64,000 nucleotides of DNA from Diadema setosum. Taxonomy: Eukaryota; Echinodermata; Echinoidea; Diadematoida; Diadematidae. The stretch is from contig CM067064.1 of NCBI GenBank assembly GCA_033980235.1, positions 27,591,781-27,655,780 on the forward strand, given 5' to 3'. Below, piece by piece: positions 24,701 to 35,938 of this stretch. Positions within the stretch are counted from its first letter, which is position 1, and each line of letters starts with the position of its first letter. The translations under genes were made by a program, and so were the position numbers. The notes below the pieces were generated by a model. That model did not search any database. It was given only the letters and a program-made list of their open reading frames with translations, and was not told the origin of the DNA.

Positions 24701-27700
24701 TTATCACTTTAATACACTACATGTAGGTGCTTGCAAGTTGAGCGTACATGTAAAACTCATAGAGTGGAATGTGTCTGTATTGAAGCAGGCAGGAAATTAG
24801 TATTCAATGTACTAGTGAGAATAAAGTACAGAACCAGTCTTATGGTTCTGTGATTAAGTGTACACTAGTGTATTAGATTAATTCCTCTCCATTGAGTATA
24901 CATACGTGTATGTACATAGATACAAGATGCATAGTATTTTACAGGATTGTGCCTGTGTAGATGAGTGCAGTGGTCATAGAGCTCCTGACATTTTTATCTC
25001 TTTTTAGCTTTTTATTCTTAGCACTGGTCCTCTCAATGGCTTTCTCAAGTCTTTCTTATTTTTAATGACAAAGGAAAAAATTTGTTGCCAAGATAACCTG
25101 CAGCTTTCTGTGAATTGAATCTGAGTGACCTGCCGTCAAATAGTTATCAAAATTAGAAATTAGCTCAGAGAGGTATGAAAGCATCTCATCTCTTGTGTAG
25201 TGGGCAAAGCACAACTGGCTTGTGTGGTTTTGTGACTCATTATATTGCATTACCTTGCTTATTGTGGCAAAGTCCTGTGTCATGCCTAATCCTACTGTGG
25301 TTGCCCATGGTAACATGCATAACTATTTCTTCCACTACATTCATACATGCTGCAGGTGATATTTCACTTTCAGTGTTGATATTTGGGTTTCATCTGCACT
25401 TCTGTACTGACATCCAATGTATGCAAGCTTTGCCACATATGTGAACCCAGTCAGACTAAACAATGTATGTTTACTAATGGGTTATAGGTGGCAGACATAA
25501 CTGCTGGAATTGATTTTCACTTTTTAGTTGACAAAGGAAATGAAGGGCATAGTAGAGTATCAACCATCTACACCAAGTTGAAGTATACAATGTATTTTGA
25601 CCAGTGTGAAATGCAAGGTGTAGAGCCAGGCAAGCTTGATGGCCCAATTTAAGATGAGATGATGTCATTTCTATTCCTGTGCTTTATTGGTTCATTATAA
25701 ACTGCAGTTAATGGTCATATCATCAAATAGACTGTTCACACATCCTATACACTCAGTTTTCTGAGATCTCCGGTCATTTGGCAATTATTGCAGTCTGCTT
25801 TTAAAAAAGGCATTATGCAGTGTGTGAGCTTTATAGTACTTTACAGCGTATATATCCTGGTGAGCCCATTGGTCGTGATCCTAAACCACAACCACATAAA
25901 AGATCATGACATAAACCTGAAAGTTTCCACTCAGTGCATACATCCTCTGAAACACATGACGTGCCACAAATCACCCAATTAACTGATAATGACACCACAG
26001 GAGTCTCAATGTTGCTTTTTTCCACGAAAACTAATTTTCGAAGCCATTGGAGGATAGCTCCATATGATCATCGGAGGGTCTCCAAGCTGCGGCTGTAATT
26101 CATTGATGAAATGACACGCAAAGAGGCATGACTTTAGCTATTAAAATTTCAGTAAAACATGCTGTCACATTGATTGACACTACCACATTCCCAAACTTTC
26201 CACTGACACCTCTGAATCATGTGGGGGAATATCATTTGAGACAAAGTTGCAGATTTTTTTCAACTACCAGTAAATGTTTGCAAAATCTGTCAACATGGTA
26301 AAATGTCTAATGGATGAGCAGTATAGTGAGCAAAACATCAAACCCTTCTGAATATCATACATGTAGATCATGTATATTGGAAAGATCCAATTCAGATACA
26401 GAGTACTCACTATTGGTGTGTGAGAATGATGTGCTTTTTTTTCTAGAAGGCATATATTTACTTTTTTTAAATCTTATACTTGTTTTTGAGAGATTGGTTT
26501 TATGGATGTTCCCTTGTGTGACATTTGTACATCACACATACATCTTTTGTCATTGGTTCAGGAAAGTAAAAGGTTTTCCTATATTTCTTGTAAAGATTAT
26601 GGTAATTTTGGTGCAAGGATGCTAAACAAACAAGAAAAGGGAACATTGTCATAGGGAATGCCATCAACTCAATATGATACACATGCATGTGGTAAGGGAC
26701 ATCATATTATCACACAAAGACAGAAATTTTGAGGTGCCTTTGCATGGTTATACTAAGATTTGAGCAACAATACCCCCCTTTTTTTTACACGGATCAGTTA
26801 CCTTTTGCTAATTTTTGAACATCGCAAACTTGTCTATCCAAGTTGATTGCCTGTGAAGTAAGAATTAATCTGTTTTGTTTTGCTTATCAATTGTTTATTA
26901 TGTTGTTTGTTTGGTGTTGATTTCTTTTCTTGGGGGGGGGGGGGGGGGGGGACAGGAGGGACCTGGCAATGCTAATCAAATCAGATGACCAGTCTATTTT
27001 CATGCTGCTAAATATGAATTCTCATTGGGTGTATATTTTATATATATCATTGAAATAAATGATATTTTATGCACTGTCTCATTGTCTGTCTACAGATGTC
27101 ATTTTCTACACTTTGCTACTTACAGATACCATGAATGGGGAGGTCCTTGCTGCCTCAAGGGCCTACCCACAATGCAACACCACAGGTGACTCCCAGTGCA
27201 ACCTGCCGACCGGTGCCAACGTCTCCCTGATCGCATCTGTCTATGACCCCAGCAACTATCTGGAAACGGCAGAGTTTCTGTACACATGGGACACGGGAGA
27301 TGGTCAGGTGTACTTCGAAGCATCAGTAAGTAGAATAGCTAAAAGGGCTGTAAGCTTAAAGGTAAATTATAGTTAGCTGGAGAGCTCAAAAATTCATCTT
27401 CTTCTACAATTTCGAATGAGCTTGCAGTATATACATCCAAAGGGTCTATCAAGGCGCTTGTCTGGCTGATGCGACTTTTCGGGATATTGAGTTGTTTTGG
27501 AGTATTTTGAGATAGACACTGTATGATAAGAGTCGGTGTATCCGACATTTATTTCTGAAGCACCCTCCCTAGTCAGTAGTGGGTATCATAGAATGCTACC
27601 AGTACGTTTATGATGATTGGAGTAGCAGCTGCAGTAGTATTGAATCACATGCAGCTAACAAGCTGCGTGCAGTCCACTCTCTCACGATGGATACTGCTAT

Positions 27701-29661
27701 GGCCCAATATGTTGTACTGTATAAGCTGCTATTTTCGCGAATTTCACAAATCACAGTTGGATCGCAAATTAAACAACACACGAAAATGCCCTTATATGCT
27801 TTGTTAATAGTGCATTAAGGAAGCATCGAGGTTGAATCGCGAAAATGTCTATGACCTCGTCATTCGCGAAAATATCTACGCAAAAATAACAGCGTATACA
27901 GTAATCAATATAAAACATCACATAGCAGCCACAATTGGGTATAATCTGAGATTGCATTACTTCCAGCATACCTTTTTGGATTATATTTCACATTTTTGTT
28001 GCTACCCAACTGAAACTGTGTTACCATGCAACGTTATTTCACACATTTCTTATGCCTTTGTTCCATTCTAGAGCAGCGGTTGACAGTTTTTGTAGTCACA
28101 CAGAATTTATGTGTTACTTCTAAAGTAACATTCAAAATGCTCAATGTATATATCGTCTAGAGTTGAGTACACTGCATGTACATGGATGTGAATCTCCTTC
28201 ATATTGAAGTTTGACATACAAACACTGAACTGAAGCCCTTAAGATACCCAACATCCTCAAACAGAGCAATATCATTGATATTGCTCTGTTTGAGGATGTT
28301 GGGTATATTCATGATATTCCCATAGTATTTCACTTTATTTCTGTTTTCGCTCCATTTCTTGCTATCCCGCTGCAGCCTGTCCTTGAGTATAGCTATGAGA
28401 AAATGGGAGTCTACAATGTAACTTGCAATACAACAGCTGTGACACCAAGCAACAAAATCTTTTATGGCTCCTGGACTAAGAGCATCGCTGTTTTAGGTAA
28501 GGCTTGAGATCAATTCATGCTGTATCATCCGTTTATTTTCATCTGCCACTGAAATATTATAATTCCTGTGCATTTTGTTTTACATCATCAACCTGAGGTG
28601 GACTGACATGATTGTTCACTACAAACTATTCCTTGCAATGCTAAAAGTGATTTAAGAGATGGTTCCAGAAAGTTCATGAAAGGTCACTTCCCCCCCCCCC
28701 CCCCCCACCCCTTCAATGCAAAAGCACTACATCATTGCAGGGGCATGTGCTGAAACTGTAACATTTTTTTTTCTGTCTCTCTCTTGAACAGAACGGTGGG
28801 GACTATTTCAGAAATTGCAAATGCAATCTTAATTGAATTGTCAAGGGCTATACAACTTTTGTAGCAAGATGTCAGATTCAGATCATGCTTCATTGGAAGA
28901 TCCATGGCTATTTACACCCCACCCCCACCCCCCAAACACACACACACACACACACCTCCTTTGACATCCTAAACCCACCTGTAATCCAGCAATTCATTAA
29001 TTGTAATCCCCTCTTAGCCTTTCATCACAATAGCCATTGTCCTATAGATTTAAAATTGATTTTTGGCCTGTGGGTATTGAGCCAGGTCTAATCCTATTTT
29101 ATATCCCCCAGATGCTGGCAGACTTTAATAGGTGTGATAAGGCCCAAGGAGAAAGAAAGATCTCAGTACAGGGATATAATGCCCCCTTTTTTATTGGTGT
29201 ATAGGGAATGGAGACATGAAGGGGCAATGTCTTTAATACAAGAAGGTCTTTCTGCTTTATGAGAACTTTCATAATGCCTCGGGATTTAGGGGCAGTGTCT
29301 GTAATGAAGGCTAAGAATTTTACAGGGTCGAATGGCTCATGTTATCTCTCCATAAACCCACTTGTCTTTGATGTGTTGCAGATCTAGAGTACTGCTTTAT
29401 CTCAAGTTCTTTGATTTACATTGTGTATCTCTTTTATTCTTCTCCTCCCTAATTTTTCTGTCTAATCCCCCCTCATCCAATGGCATGTCTGGGCTCTGCC
29501 TATACCTTAATAGCAGAGTAACTTAACTCATACAGTGCTAGTGATACCAAGAGTTTGTTCCAAAAAGTTCACAAAAGATCACTCCTCTCCCCCCCCCCCC
29601 CCACCCCACCTGTGATCCAGCAATCTTAGTGTGTAGTTCATCCTGTATCATGTTTTCCTGC

Positions 29662-29725
<64 letters not shown>

Positions 29726-32700
29726 TCTTATGCTATGCCAAATAACAGTTAAGTTGGACAACTTCCAATACTTTTGATGTAATGTTATGTATGTTATGGC
29801 AGAATTGTGGTGTAGCCACTTAAGTAAAAGAGATTGTATGTGCACATTTCATTAGGTCATGCATTGCTACAGAAGATGTATGTTTCTGTTTTAATTAGCC
29901 ATGATTATGATCTATACATGTTCATTTTGAATATGTTCGCAATTGTGTTACCCTAGAGTGTAACATCTGCAACCACTCTTGGAGTGTCAGCCTTTTATGC
30001 ATAGATTGACTACATTTGCATTCGTCACCAGAGACCAACACGTTATTTATATCATATACATTGTACGCAACTGGCAGTGCTTGAAGCTGTATGATAATTC
30101 TAATGAGCGTGTGAATGAAAATTGGAACCACAATTTGATTGCATTATCATACAGAAGCGGATCTAGAGGGGGGGTTGGGGGGGTTGCAACCCCCCCCCCC
30201 CCAAAAAAAAAAAAAAAAAAAATCCGGGGACCATTTTTTTTTTCTATTTATGTATTTATTTCATTTGTTATTATTATTATTTTTTTTTTTTTGGGGGGGG
30301 GGGGGGTGGGCGAACAAATGTCACGGAGTCCCTTGCCCCCCCCCTCCCCCATCAGCTTTTTTGAGGACACGGGCAACCGCAGAAGTGTGGGGATTCTCAT
30401 CCCAAAAATCCACAAATAAAACAAAAAAATAGGGGATTTTTGAAGTCTTTGGGGATGAAAAATAAATATTTGGGAATGAAAATAATATTGAGTTTTATGT
30501 AAAACGAATTTGGGGATTTTCTGTCAAAATTTGGCAACTTTGGGGATTTTTGAAGTGTCGTTTGGGTGGGGATTTTGTGAAGATTTGACCTGGCAATGCT
30601 GAGCTGGGCTGCTCATTTCCTGGATTACTTGTTCAAGTTGCTCACTTTTTTATCAGTCTGAGTGACAAGCATTATGGAACCTGCAAATAGGGCAAAGAGG
30701 TTGCGGCAATCCAGTCTCACATCTTTCTTTACTGGAATGTATGTTTGAATCATGCAAAACAGTTGGCATACAGGGTAAATTACCATACATGGGGTGTTAC
30801 GGACGTGTTGTAATACTACAATTTGAGTAAACAAAACACATCCGGCCCGGCAGGCCCGGGGCGCTGCGCGCCCACGCTTCGCGGGGAAAGGGCGCTCAGT
30901 CGCCCGACTGGTCAGTTTACAATTTGAGTAGCCCCAATTCTTTGTATCTGTGTTGTCAATTGGCCTTACATTGCAGGAAAATGCAACTAAATTTTACAAA
31001 TTTTCATGGGGGGGTTAATTTGGCAATGACCTCTATACCAAAAATAGTGGTGTTTTAGATGCAAGAAACGCCATTTTCACACACAGATTTTCAAAAATTC
31101 TCCCTACTGTCGGAGGGGGGACACCCCCTCCCACACCCTCCCCCCCTTGCTCGCTCCGCTCGCTCGGGCTCGGTCGCTATACGCTCCCTCGCATACTGCC
31201 CCCAACCCCTCCCCCCCTTTATAAAAAGCTAGATCCGTCCCTGTCATACCAGCTTACAAGAAAATGTATGTTTTATACAATGTTTGCACGAAAAACATAC
31301 AGTGTTTGAAGCTACGTATAAGAATTCTAATGAGCTTGTAAAGGAAATTTAACAACAAATTATGTGCTTTATTTAATGGGCTGGAATGATGACTAAGCAA
31401 ACAAAGTCTTCCTGTGGATTGTTTTATTCAAACAAACTTAGTCTCAGATTTGGTGTTCTTATGGAATTGAGATTGTGATATATTCCAGCTACATAACTGA
31501 CAAAAAGACAAAGCTGTGTAAATTTTGAATAGATAATCTTTTAAGTATTGAACGGCTGTCCATAGAACATGTAACTGTGCATTGACATAGAGGTCAGTGT
31601 ACATACAGTTTTCTGTTTACAAAGTGTGGAGAAAGAGGAAATCCTTTTCGTTGTGTGTGCTAATGATGTTACATCCTTTTCCTTTCTCTTTGTGTGAGTG
31701 TGTATATATCGTATGGATGTGTTACTATGTACAGGGTATGTATATGTGTGTGTTTGGTTGTTGTTGTTTGTGTGCGTGGTTTTTTTTTTATGGGGGGGGG
31801 GGGAACATACTTCAGTACTTCCTGATAGATATGATATGGATGTCTGTTAATTCATGCCAGCTGGAAACAACGTCTGGCGATACCAGGATGTATCCAACCT
31901 AAAGTTGCTACCATATTAGTCTGTATTGAGAGGGAACTCACACTTATAGGAGCAGGCTTTTGAAATGAAAGCAGTTTTGCTGAAGAGAAAATTAGCAGAG
32001 GTAAAACCTGTTTTGAGAGAACAATGACTGAATAAATTTCATGGAATCATTCAATGTAATATCTACATTGGAGTAGGGTTTCCAAATTACCAGTCTCAGT
32101 ATAAACATGACAGTGAGATTGCTGGCATAATAATCAGTAATTGGCTCTGTCATCCACCTACTTTAAAACACAAGCATGCTACTGCAGCTTTTAAGCTAAA
32201 TAAAAAAGTGTTTGTTGAAAGGAAAGTTTTATAAAATATTTGTGTATAGATTACCCATGTATTGAATGCTTGTAGATTTTGTGAGTTCTGCCCAATTTAG
32301 CGTGTGGTACAAGAAGATGGCAGAATGATACCAGGATAGGTAGCTGCTGAGAAAGACAAATTTCAACTAATTCTTTGCATTTGCAGTTGACATGTTGCCC
32401 ACTTGTTTGATACCGATCTTCTACAGATGCGATAACCAATCTGACAATAAAGAGCAGCTCGCCCTCAGTGAAAGTTGGCAACAGGGAAGTCGTTAATATC
32501 ACATGCAATGGAAGGTGAGTCCTGGAAGTGAATGACACTCAATGACGTGCATCAGTGCCACAACTGTGTGCCCAAATTTCGAACATTCAATGGTACATTG
32601 CAATCATATTTAGCTTCAGTGTTATTCAGCAATTGCACAAGTTTCATGTTGCTGTGTTAACATGATTTTCGTCTTTTCCTCAGCACCACAAAAGCAAATC

Positions 32701-34603
32701 TCACTGCACATATTACTGGTTCATTTTCATAGCCTCTTTAATGAAAATTTGATAAAAAAGTATGTCTGAAACATAAGTCTACTCATGTTTTATTTTTGAG
32801 AAAAGAACAAAAATTAAAATGGCAATTGTAATCTATCATATCTTGCATTTTGCAACAGAATTGTGATCACTTGCAGGTTGCATTTAATTTTTGCAATTTG
32901 ATCTAGGTTGCAGACAGTTGCACCTCAAACTTTTATGCAACAGGCTGAAGGACTGCTACTACTGGTGGTGTGCCACAAATTGTTAGAGTTTTATATGCAC
33001 ATTATATGTTGCTGTCTTTGTCTTAAAGGGATGGTATAGTTTTGGTCAAGATGGGGGATTCAGATTTTAACTTTTTTTTTTTTGCGAGATAATTACAAAC
33101 CACTTATGAAATATTGAAGAGTTTATTTGACGAAAATCGGTTTTGAAATGGCTGAGATATCCAAAAACAGTGTAAAAGAAAGTCGTCCCTATAAAAGGTA
33201 GGTCCCAACTTTTATTAGGACCTCTTTGTTTTTTGGATATCTCAGCCAATTCAAAACCAGTTTTGACCAAATGAATTCCAAATTCCTCTCAGAATTGTAT
33301 GCTCTTTCATGTTTCAGAAGAGTTTTCTTTCTCATCATCTCAAATAAAAGTTGGTAACCTGAAGCCCCATCTAGACCAAAACTAAACCATCTCTTCAAAT
33401 ACAACTGTGTTCATAGAATACCTGGACTGCTGTGGTGTCCCATCTCTCAGCATATTGAAGGGTAAGAAATATCTTCATACATTAGATAAATTTCAACACA
33501 GCGAAGTATGGTAATTCCTCTTTCATGTCCTCCAGCCCACCGATCAACCTCTGTCTCACAGTGCTGGAACCGACAGACCAACACATCAATGAGACCAACA
33601 CAACGTGTGGTATTGTGGAGGGGGAGAGTTGCTACAGCAGCATTGTATACCACTTCAAGACCTCGGGCATGTACAGGTTCATTGTGGCAGCTACAAACAA
33701 TGTCAGCTTTGCCGGTAACGTCTCAGCCATCCAGGCCCACACCCCATGTGAGTTTGAGAGCCTTCAAGTCTTTATGCCTTTTGCCTCCAAAGGGTGATGG
33801 AGAAATAATGTCTGGGGTTTATTTTGTAAGTCCAGCCATTCTTATGTCCTAGAACTATTTCAATATGATTAAAGAAACAACTTGACCCTTCCTTGTATGT
33901 TTGTGATGATTACCAATATATTTTGCAAAATACAGCTGAAAGTCAAGAGTTCATTAAACCACTGTAATATGCCAGCTAAAATTCAAAAAGACTAGTGGTA
34001 ATGTGATAGTCATTATAGTGTACTCCCATTATAACAAAGTCCTCGGGACTGGCAGTTTTCTTTCGTTATAACAAAATTTCATTATAACTTGACAGTAGAG
34101 TGTATTTAGATATGGAGATGATAATTTTGGAACCCAAATTGTGATTTTGTTGTAACAAGAATTTTATCATAAACATGTTCGTTATAGTGGGAGCGCATTG
34201 TAACAGACAGTCAGTTGCATCAAATGCTGGGGATAGATAATGACTAAATGAGTTATTGTAAAAGACCAAGTCTGTAATATCTTGCTGTATTTTTTGTTAT
34301 CCTCCAGCTCTTCCGGCCCAGTCCATCACTGCCATCACCATCGCCGTCGTCGCCGGGCTTCTAATGACAGTCATAGGCGTGATGGCCTTCATGCAGCAGG
34401 TGCAGCGGAACAGGTTAAAGCACATCGAGGTGGCCAACTTTGACTTCCAGATGAGCGAGAGCGACATGGAAGACAACAGTCCCGCCTTGCGCGTCCCGTC
34501 CGTCCTGCGCATCGTGTCCGTCTTGCGCATCCTGAGCATCCAGAAGAACTCCAGGGAGAAGAGGCCAATCATGAACCGATCCTCAAAGTTTTATGGATTA
34601 TGA
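16304..34603 (+). CDS. TMEM130: TMEM130 orthologue: PKD-domain type I membrane protein (7 exons)
   Basis: Seven plus-strand exons (16304-16481, 20921-21244, 27126-27325, 28376-28496, 32427-32514, 33536-33747, 34308-34603) join with GT-AG sites and matching phases into 1419 bp, 472 aa; human TMEM130 is 435 aa. Residues 1-38 form a signal peptide. An Ig-like region covers about 65-165 ('VDVTSDGP', cf. human 'LNLTTDSP'). The PKD domain covers about 196-274 and holds YDPSNYLETAEFLYTWDTGDG-type sequence (human [22 protein letters not shown]). A Cys-rich segment at 304-374 matches human 'LTVCWRL...EEGEC', and a transmembrane helix lies at about 380-403. The ~69-residue cytosolic tail differs from vertebrates. 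The family is related to PMEL/GPNMB; its molecular function is unknown. Several N-glycosylation sites are visible. Introns are full of mobile elements. Confidence 0.92.
17658..18049. mobile_element. ~390-bp foldback element family, copy 1
   Basis: The two halves (left 'tacagttctggttgagg', right 'cctcaaccagtactgta') are inverted copies along nearly their full length, meeting at an AATAAAAGGT/ACCTTTTATT-type centre. Flanking TA at 17656-17657 and 18050-18051. It is noncoding and lies in TMEM130 intron 1. Other copies: 33026-33395, 39356-39741, 58697-59083. Confidence 0.8.
18070..19284 (-). mobile_element. 5'-truncated LINE (non-LTR retrotransposon) with RT remnant
   Basis: Minus-strand frame 19284-18217 encodes the C-terminal part of a LINE reverse transcriptase: SGVPQGSVLGPCLFLLYIND, then FADD (the catalytic box, YADD/FADD type), the thumb region, and a C-terminal tail with the 'FFPRTVRNWNSL' motif typical of Jockey/CR1-group elements. 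Upstream sequence still reads FDKVGHERLLRKLDYYGIRG, then a stop at 19285-19287 where similarity ends. This is a 5' truncation missing the endonuclease and the N-terminal RT motifs. A short 3' UTR ends in a (GAA)n tail at about 18081-18102. The copy lies antisense in TMEM130 intron 1 and cannot move by itself. Confidence 0.88.
19346..20569. mobile_element. TIR element carrying seven ~155-bp tandem units
   Basis: The 10-bp inverted termini GTCCCCGCCG (19346-19355) and CGGCGGGGAC (20560-20569) bound a CGTCCGTGTG microsatellite (19396-19437) and seven head-to-tail units. Units begin at 'atgctactccttcgcc' near 19453, 19601, 19758, 19915, 20072, 20231 and 20391. Each unit holds 'taacccgatttngattccgtttgctt', 'ggcactaggtgagggctt' and TGACCTTTGACCTTGAT. 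Units are very alike, so the expansion is recent. It lies in TMEM130 intron 1 and has no coding capacity. Confidence 0.8.
20921..21244 (+). CDS. TMEM130: TMEM130 exon 2 (Ig-like N-terminal domain)
   Basis: Acceptor CCTCACACAG|CCTCATC and donor ACAG|GTTTGT, 324 bp, phase 1 to 1. It encodes residues 60-167, including the YDVDVTSDGPVVRGAKGTF strand region and the FCYTWTGPPDF segment that matches human 'YRFHWIHTPL'. Confidence 0.92.
21370..21770 (+). mobile_element. tRNA-Ala-derived SINE
   Basis: Positions 21412-21480 fold like a tRNA: acceptor CTTGG/CCAAG, an A-box-like TGGTAGTTTAGTGG, anticodon arm CCTGT-CTAGCAA-TCAGG with anticodon AGC (Ala), and B box GGTTCAAGTCC. A ~240-bp unrelated body follows, ending in an (AAC)n tail at about 21725-21760, as expected for a SINE. 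A 16-bp perfect inverted repeat (GTAGTAGCCATGATAT, near 21372-21387 and 21506-21521) brackets the tRNA-like head. It lies in TMEM130 intron 2. Confidence 0.75.
22814..23140. mobile_element. Harbinger-like foldback MITE with TTA duplication
   Basis: GGCCCGAATTCACGAAGGTG at the left end is inverted at the right end (CACCTTCGTGCATTCGGGCC); the arms extend about 110 bp and include CCATGGTTTAAACCATGG palindromes. TTA flanks both ends (22811-22813, 23141-23143), the duplication size and sequence expected of PIF/Harbinger. The centre has repeated TTTCGTTACGAAAT-type palindromes. It lies in TMEM130 intron 2. Confidence 0.8.
23446..23932. mobile_element. TIR element ACCTCCGCCAAG, ~490 bp
   Basis: Perfect 12-bp inverted termini ACCTCCGCCAAG (23446-23457) and CTTGGCGGAGGT (23921-23932). 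A 'cacggacaaactaactaac' tract precedes the right terminus, parallel to the GGAC tract in the other elements of this layout, but TGACCTTTGACC repeats are absent. Noncoding; TMEM130 intron 2. Confidence 0.7.
27126..27325 (+). CDS. TMEM130: TMEM130 exon 3 (first half of PKD domain)
   Basis: Acceptor CTACTTACAG|ATACCATG and donor GCATCA|GTAAGT, 200 bp, phase 1 to 0. It encodes residues 168-234 and carries the PKD signature WDTGDG (residues 222-227). Confidence 0.93.
27717..27901. mobile_element. TA-flanked CTGTATA MITE with TTTTCGCG arms
   Basis: CTGTATAAGCTGCTATTTTC on the left matches the inverse of the right end (AAAATAACAGCGTATACAG) with a few mismatches. TA at 27715-27716 and 27902-27903. 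Internal ATTTTCGCGAA blocks repeat. TMEM130 intron 3. Confidence 0.65.
28244..28306. repeat. 63-bp perfect palindrome
   Basis: Both 31-nt arms are exact reverse complements around a single T at 28275 (left arm starts ATACCCAACATCCTCAAAC; right arm ends GAGGATGTTGGGTAT). The flanking bases are not complementary, so the palindrome ends sharply. It lies in TMEM130 intron 3, 69 bp before exon 4. An RNA copy would form a 31-bp stem with almost no loop. Confidence 0.9.
28376..28496 (+). CDS. TMEM130: TMEM130 exon 4 (second half of PKD domain)
   Basis: Acceptor CCCGCTGCAG|CCTGTC and donor TTTTAG|GTAAGG, 121 bp, phase 0 to 1. It contains the YSYEKMGVYNVTCNTTA strand pair that completes the PKD fold. 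Confidence 0.93.
29663..29720. repeat. (AAT)n microsatellite
   Basis: About 19 uninterrupted ATA/AAT triplets in TMEM130 intron 4. Confidence 0.95.
30158..31237. mobile_element. CGGATCTAG-ended composite element with poly-G/poly-C blocks
   Basis: CGGATCTAG at 30158-30166 and CTAGATCCG at 31229-31237 are inverted. Inside are long G, C, A and T homopolymers, a 'ggggatttt' repeat region (30430-30575) and a GC-rich block (30839-30910) unlike its surroundings. Open frames here are artefacts of homopolymers. TMEM130 intron 4. It may be two nested elements. Confidence 0.5.
32427..32514 (+). CDS. TMEM130: TMEM130 exon 5
   Basis: Acceptor TCTTCTACAG|ATGCGA and donor ATGGAAG|GTGAGT, 88 bp, phase 1 to 2. 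It encodes residues 275-303 (DAITNLTIKSSSPSVKVGN...) with a short extracellular strand and two N-glycosylation sites. Confidence 0.88.
33026..33395. mobile_element. ~390-bp foldback element family, copy 2
   Basis: Arms 'tatagttttggtcaagatgggg' and 'ccccatctagaccaaaacta' are inverted copies; the centre has ATAAAAGGT/ACTTTTATT. The 3' flank is eroded. It lies in TMEM130 intron 5, 140 bp before exon 6. Confidence 0.75.
33536..33747 (+). CDS. TMEM130: TMEM130 exon 6 (Cys-rich second domain)
   Basis: Acceptor TGTCCTCCAG|CCCACC and donor ACCCCAT|GTGAGT, 212 bp, phase 2 to 1. It matches the human segment from 'LTVCWRL' to 'YCFSIRAEN' (here INLCLTVLEP ... GMYRFIVAATNN). Confidence 0.92.
34016..34200. 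mobile_element. Pogo-like MITE copy 2
   Basis: Diverged copy of the GTTATAACGAA element: left end TAGTGTACTCCCATTATAAC, right end GTTATAGTGGGAGCGCATTG, TA at 34014-34015 and 34201-34202. TMEM130 intron 6, about 100 bp before exon 7. Confidence 0.75.
34308..34603 (+). CDS. TMEM130: TMEM130 exon 7 (TM helix, cytosolic tail, stop)
   Basis: Acceptor TTATCCTCCAG|CTCTTCC, phase 1, to TGA at 34601-34603. The transmembrane helix SITAITIAVVAGLLMTVIG is followed by a tail with an acidic patch (MSESDMEDN) and a near-repeated basic/hydrophobic motif (PSVLRI, VSVLRI, LSIQ). The tail lacks the Cys-rich region of vertebrate TMEM130. Confidence 0.92.
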
Positions 34604-35717
34604 TCGAGAGACTGTAGATATTGTGTGAGTGCATGTGTTTAAGGTGTGTGAACATCGCAATTTCCATCCATCTTCAGGGTTCTGGAGAGGACAATGCATA
34701 GCATGCCTGCTTCCATTACATACAGGAGTGCTTCTTTGGTGGATGAATGCCACCACGCGTAGTGAGTTTTCCCCGACTCTCCCTTTTGGAGCTGCTCAAA
34801 TGTTGCAGTGCATTGAAATCGGCCGCGCATCTTTCCGTCCAACTTTCCCACAAATATCAGTGACCAAGAACGAGGGTCACTAGTGTGCGGTCAGTGGTAT
34901 CAACGTTTGACCACCTTCCCCTGCTCACGTCTCCTGTGCTTCTGGAATGCCCTCTCTCAGATCTGTACTCGTGAACAGTAGAATATGTCTTTACAGATGT
35001 GAATGGACACATGTACACTTATATGTGAAGAGCTATGCTCATGGTGATCCAACCTCCCAGCTTCCAAGAGAACGCACTTCGATGCCTACTCTTCAGTGCA
35101 GTGGTGATGGCTGTAAGGAGACAACCTGGACAAGTGTCCAAACAATGATCAAGCAATTCTGATCAAGTAGGATGACATTGCAATGAGGCAAAATCTACAG
35201 CAAAGTGAGCGTAACATCCAAAAACATCTTGCCACGCTTGGACTCCCATCGGCTATGTGTCAGCTTTTGTCTTAACTCTCTCATCACGTGGGGCAACTTA
35301 GCTGTACACAGTATCAATGGTGCTTTGAGTCAATGGGCTTGGGAGGGTTCAACCGAGAACAGATGACTCTGAGGGGGTGTGACTGAATCTTCACTGCTGT
35401 GCAATGGATGTTTCATCCCTGTAAGAGCACACTGCTGAAGAAAACAGCTATGATGCATCAGGTTACAGTGTTTCTGCAGGAACCTCACATACAAGGTCAC
35501 ACTAACCAAGGTCATCCAACCAAGAAGGTGAAAACAAGTTGATACTGTACTGTAAACTTGCAGCTTATGCGATATTCCTACTGACACATACAAAAAAAAA
35601 GCTGTGCTTTACTGTTAAGCCAATTCAGAGAGAGGTAAGAAAAAAAAAAAAAAAAAAACTTATGCAAATCGCTTGTAACATTATAACTGGTCACATGGTT
35701 TGTTGTATCATCAAGTA

Positions 35718-35938
35718 CTTAAAACCAGAAGTATTTGCGGCACGAAACTTTTGTGAATGGGAACGCGATGGTTTTTTTTTTTTTTTTTTTGTGGCATGAA
35801 ACTTTTGCAAATTGGCGACTTGCATTCAGTGCATTGTGTATCGACAAAAGTTTTTACATGAAACATTGCTTTCTTGAGTCTTGGCACATCACAAACTTTG
35901 CAAAAGTTTCATGCAAACAAAAATTTCTGGTTTTATAG
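35718..35938. mobile_element. TA-flanked AAAACCAGAA MITE
   Basis: CTTAAAACCAGAAGTATTTG on the left and CAAAAATTTCTGGTTTTATAG on the right are inverted with small gaps; TA on both sides. Inner AAACTTTTGCAA/TTGCAAAAGTTTC blocks are also inverted. Noncoding. Confidence 0.6.

Noticed and set aside
30139..30432. Overlapping ~100-146 codon frames
   Set aside because: They run through G, C, A and T homopolymers of a repeat element; translation is homopolymer artefact.
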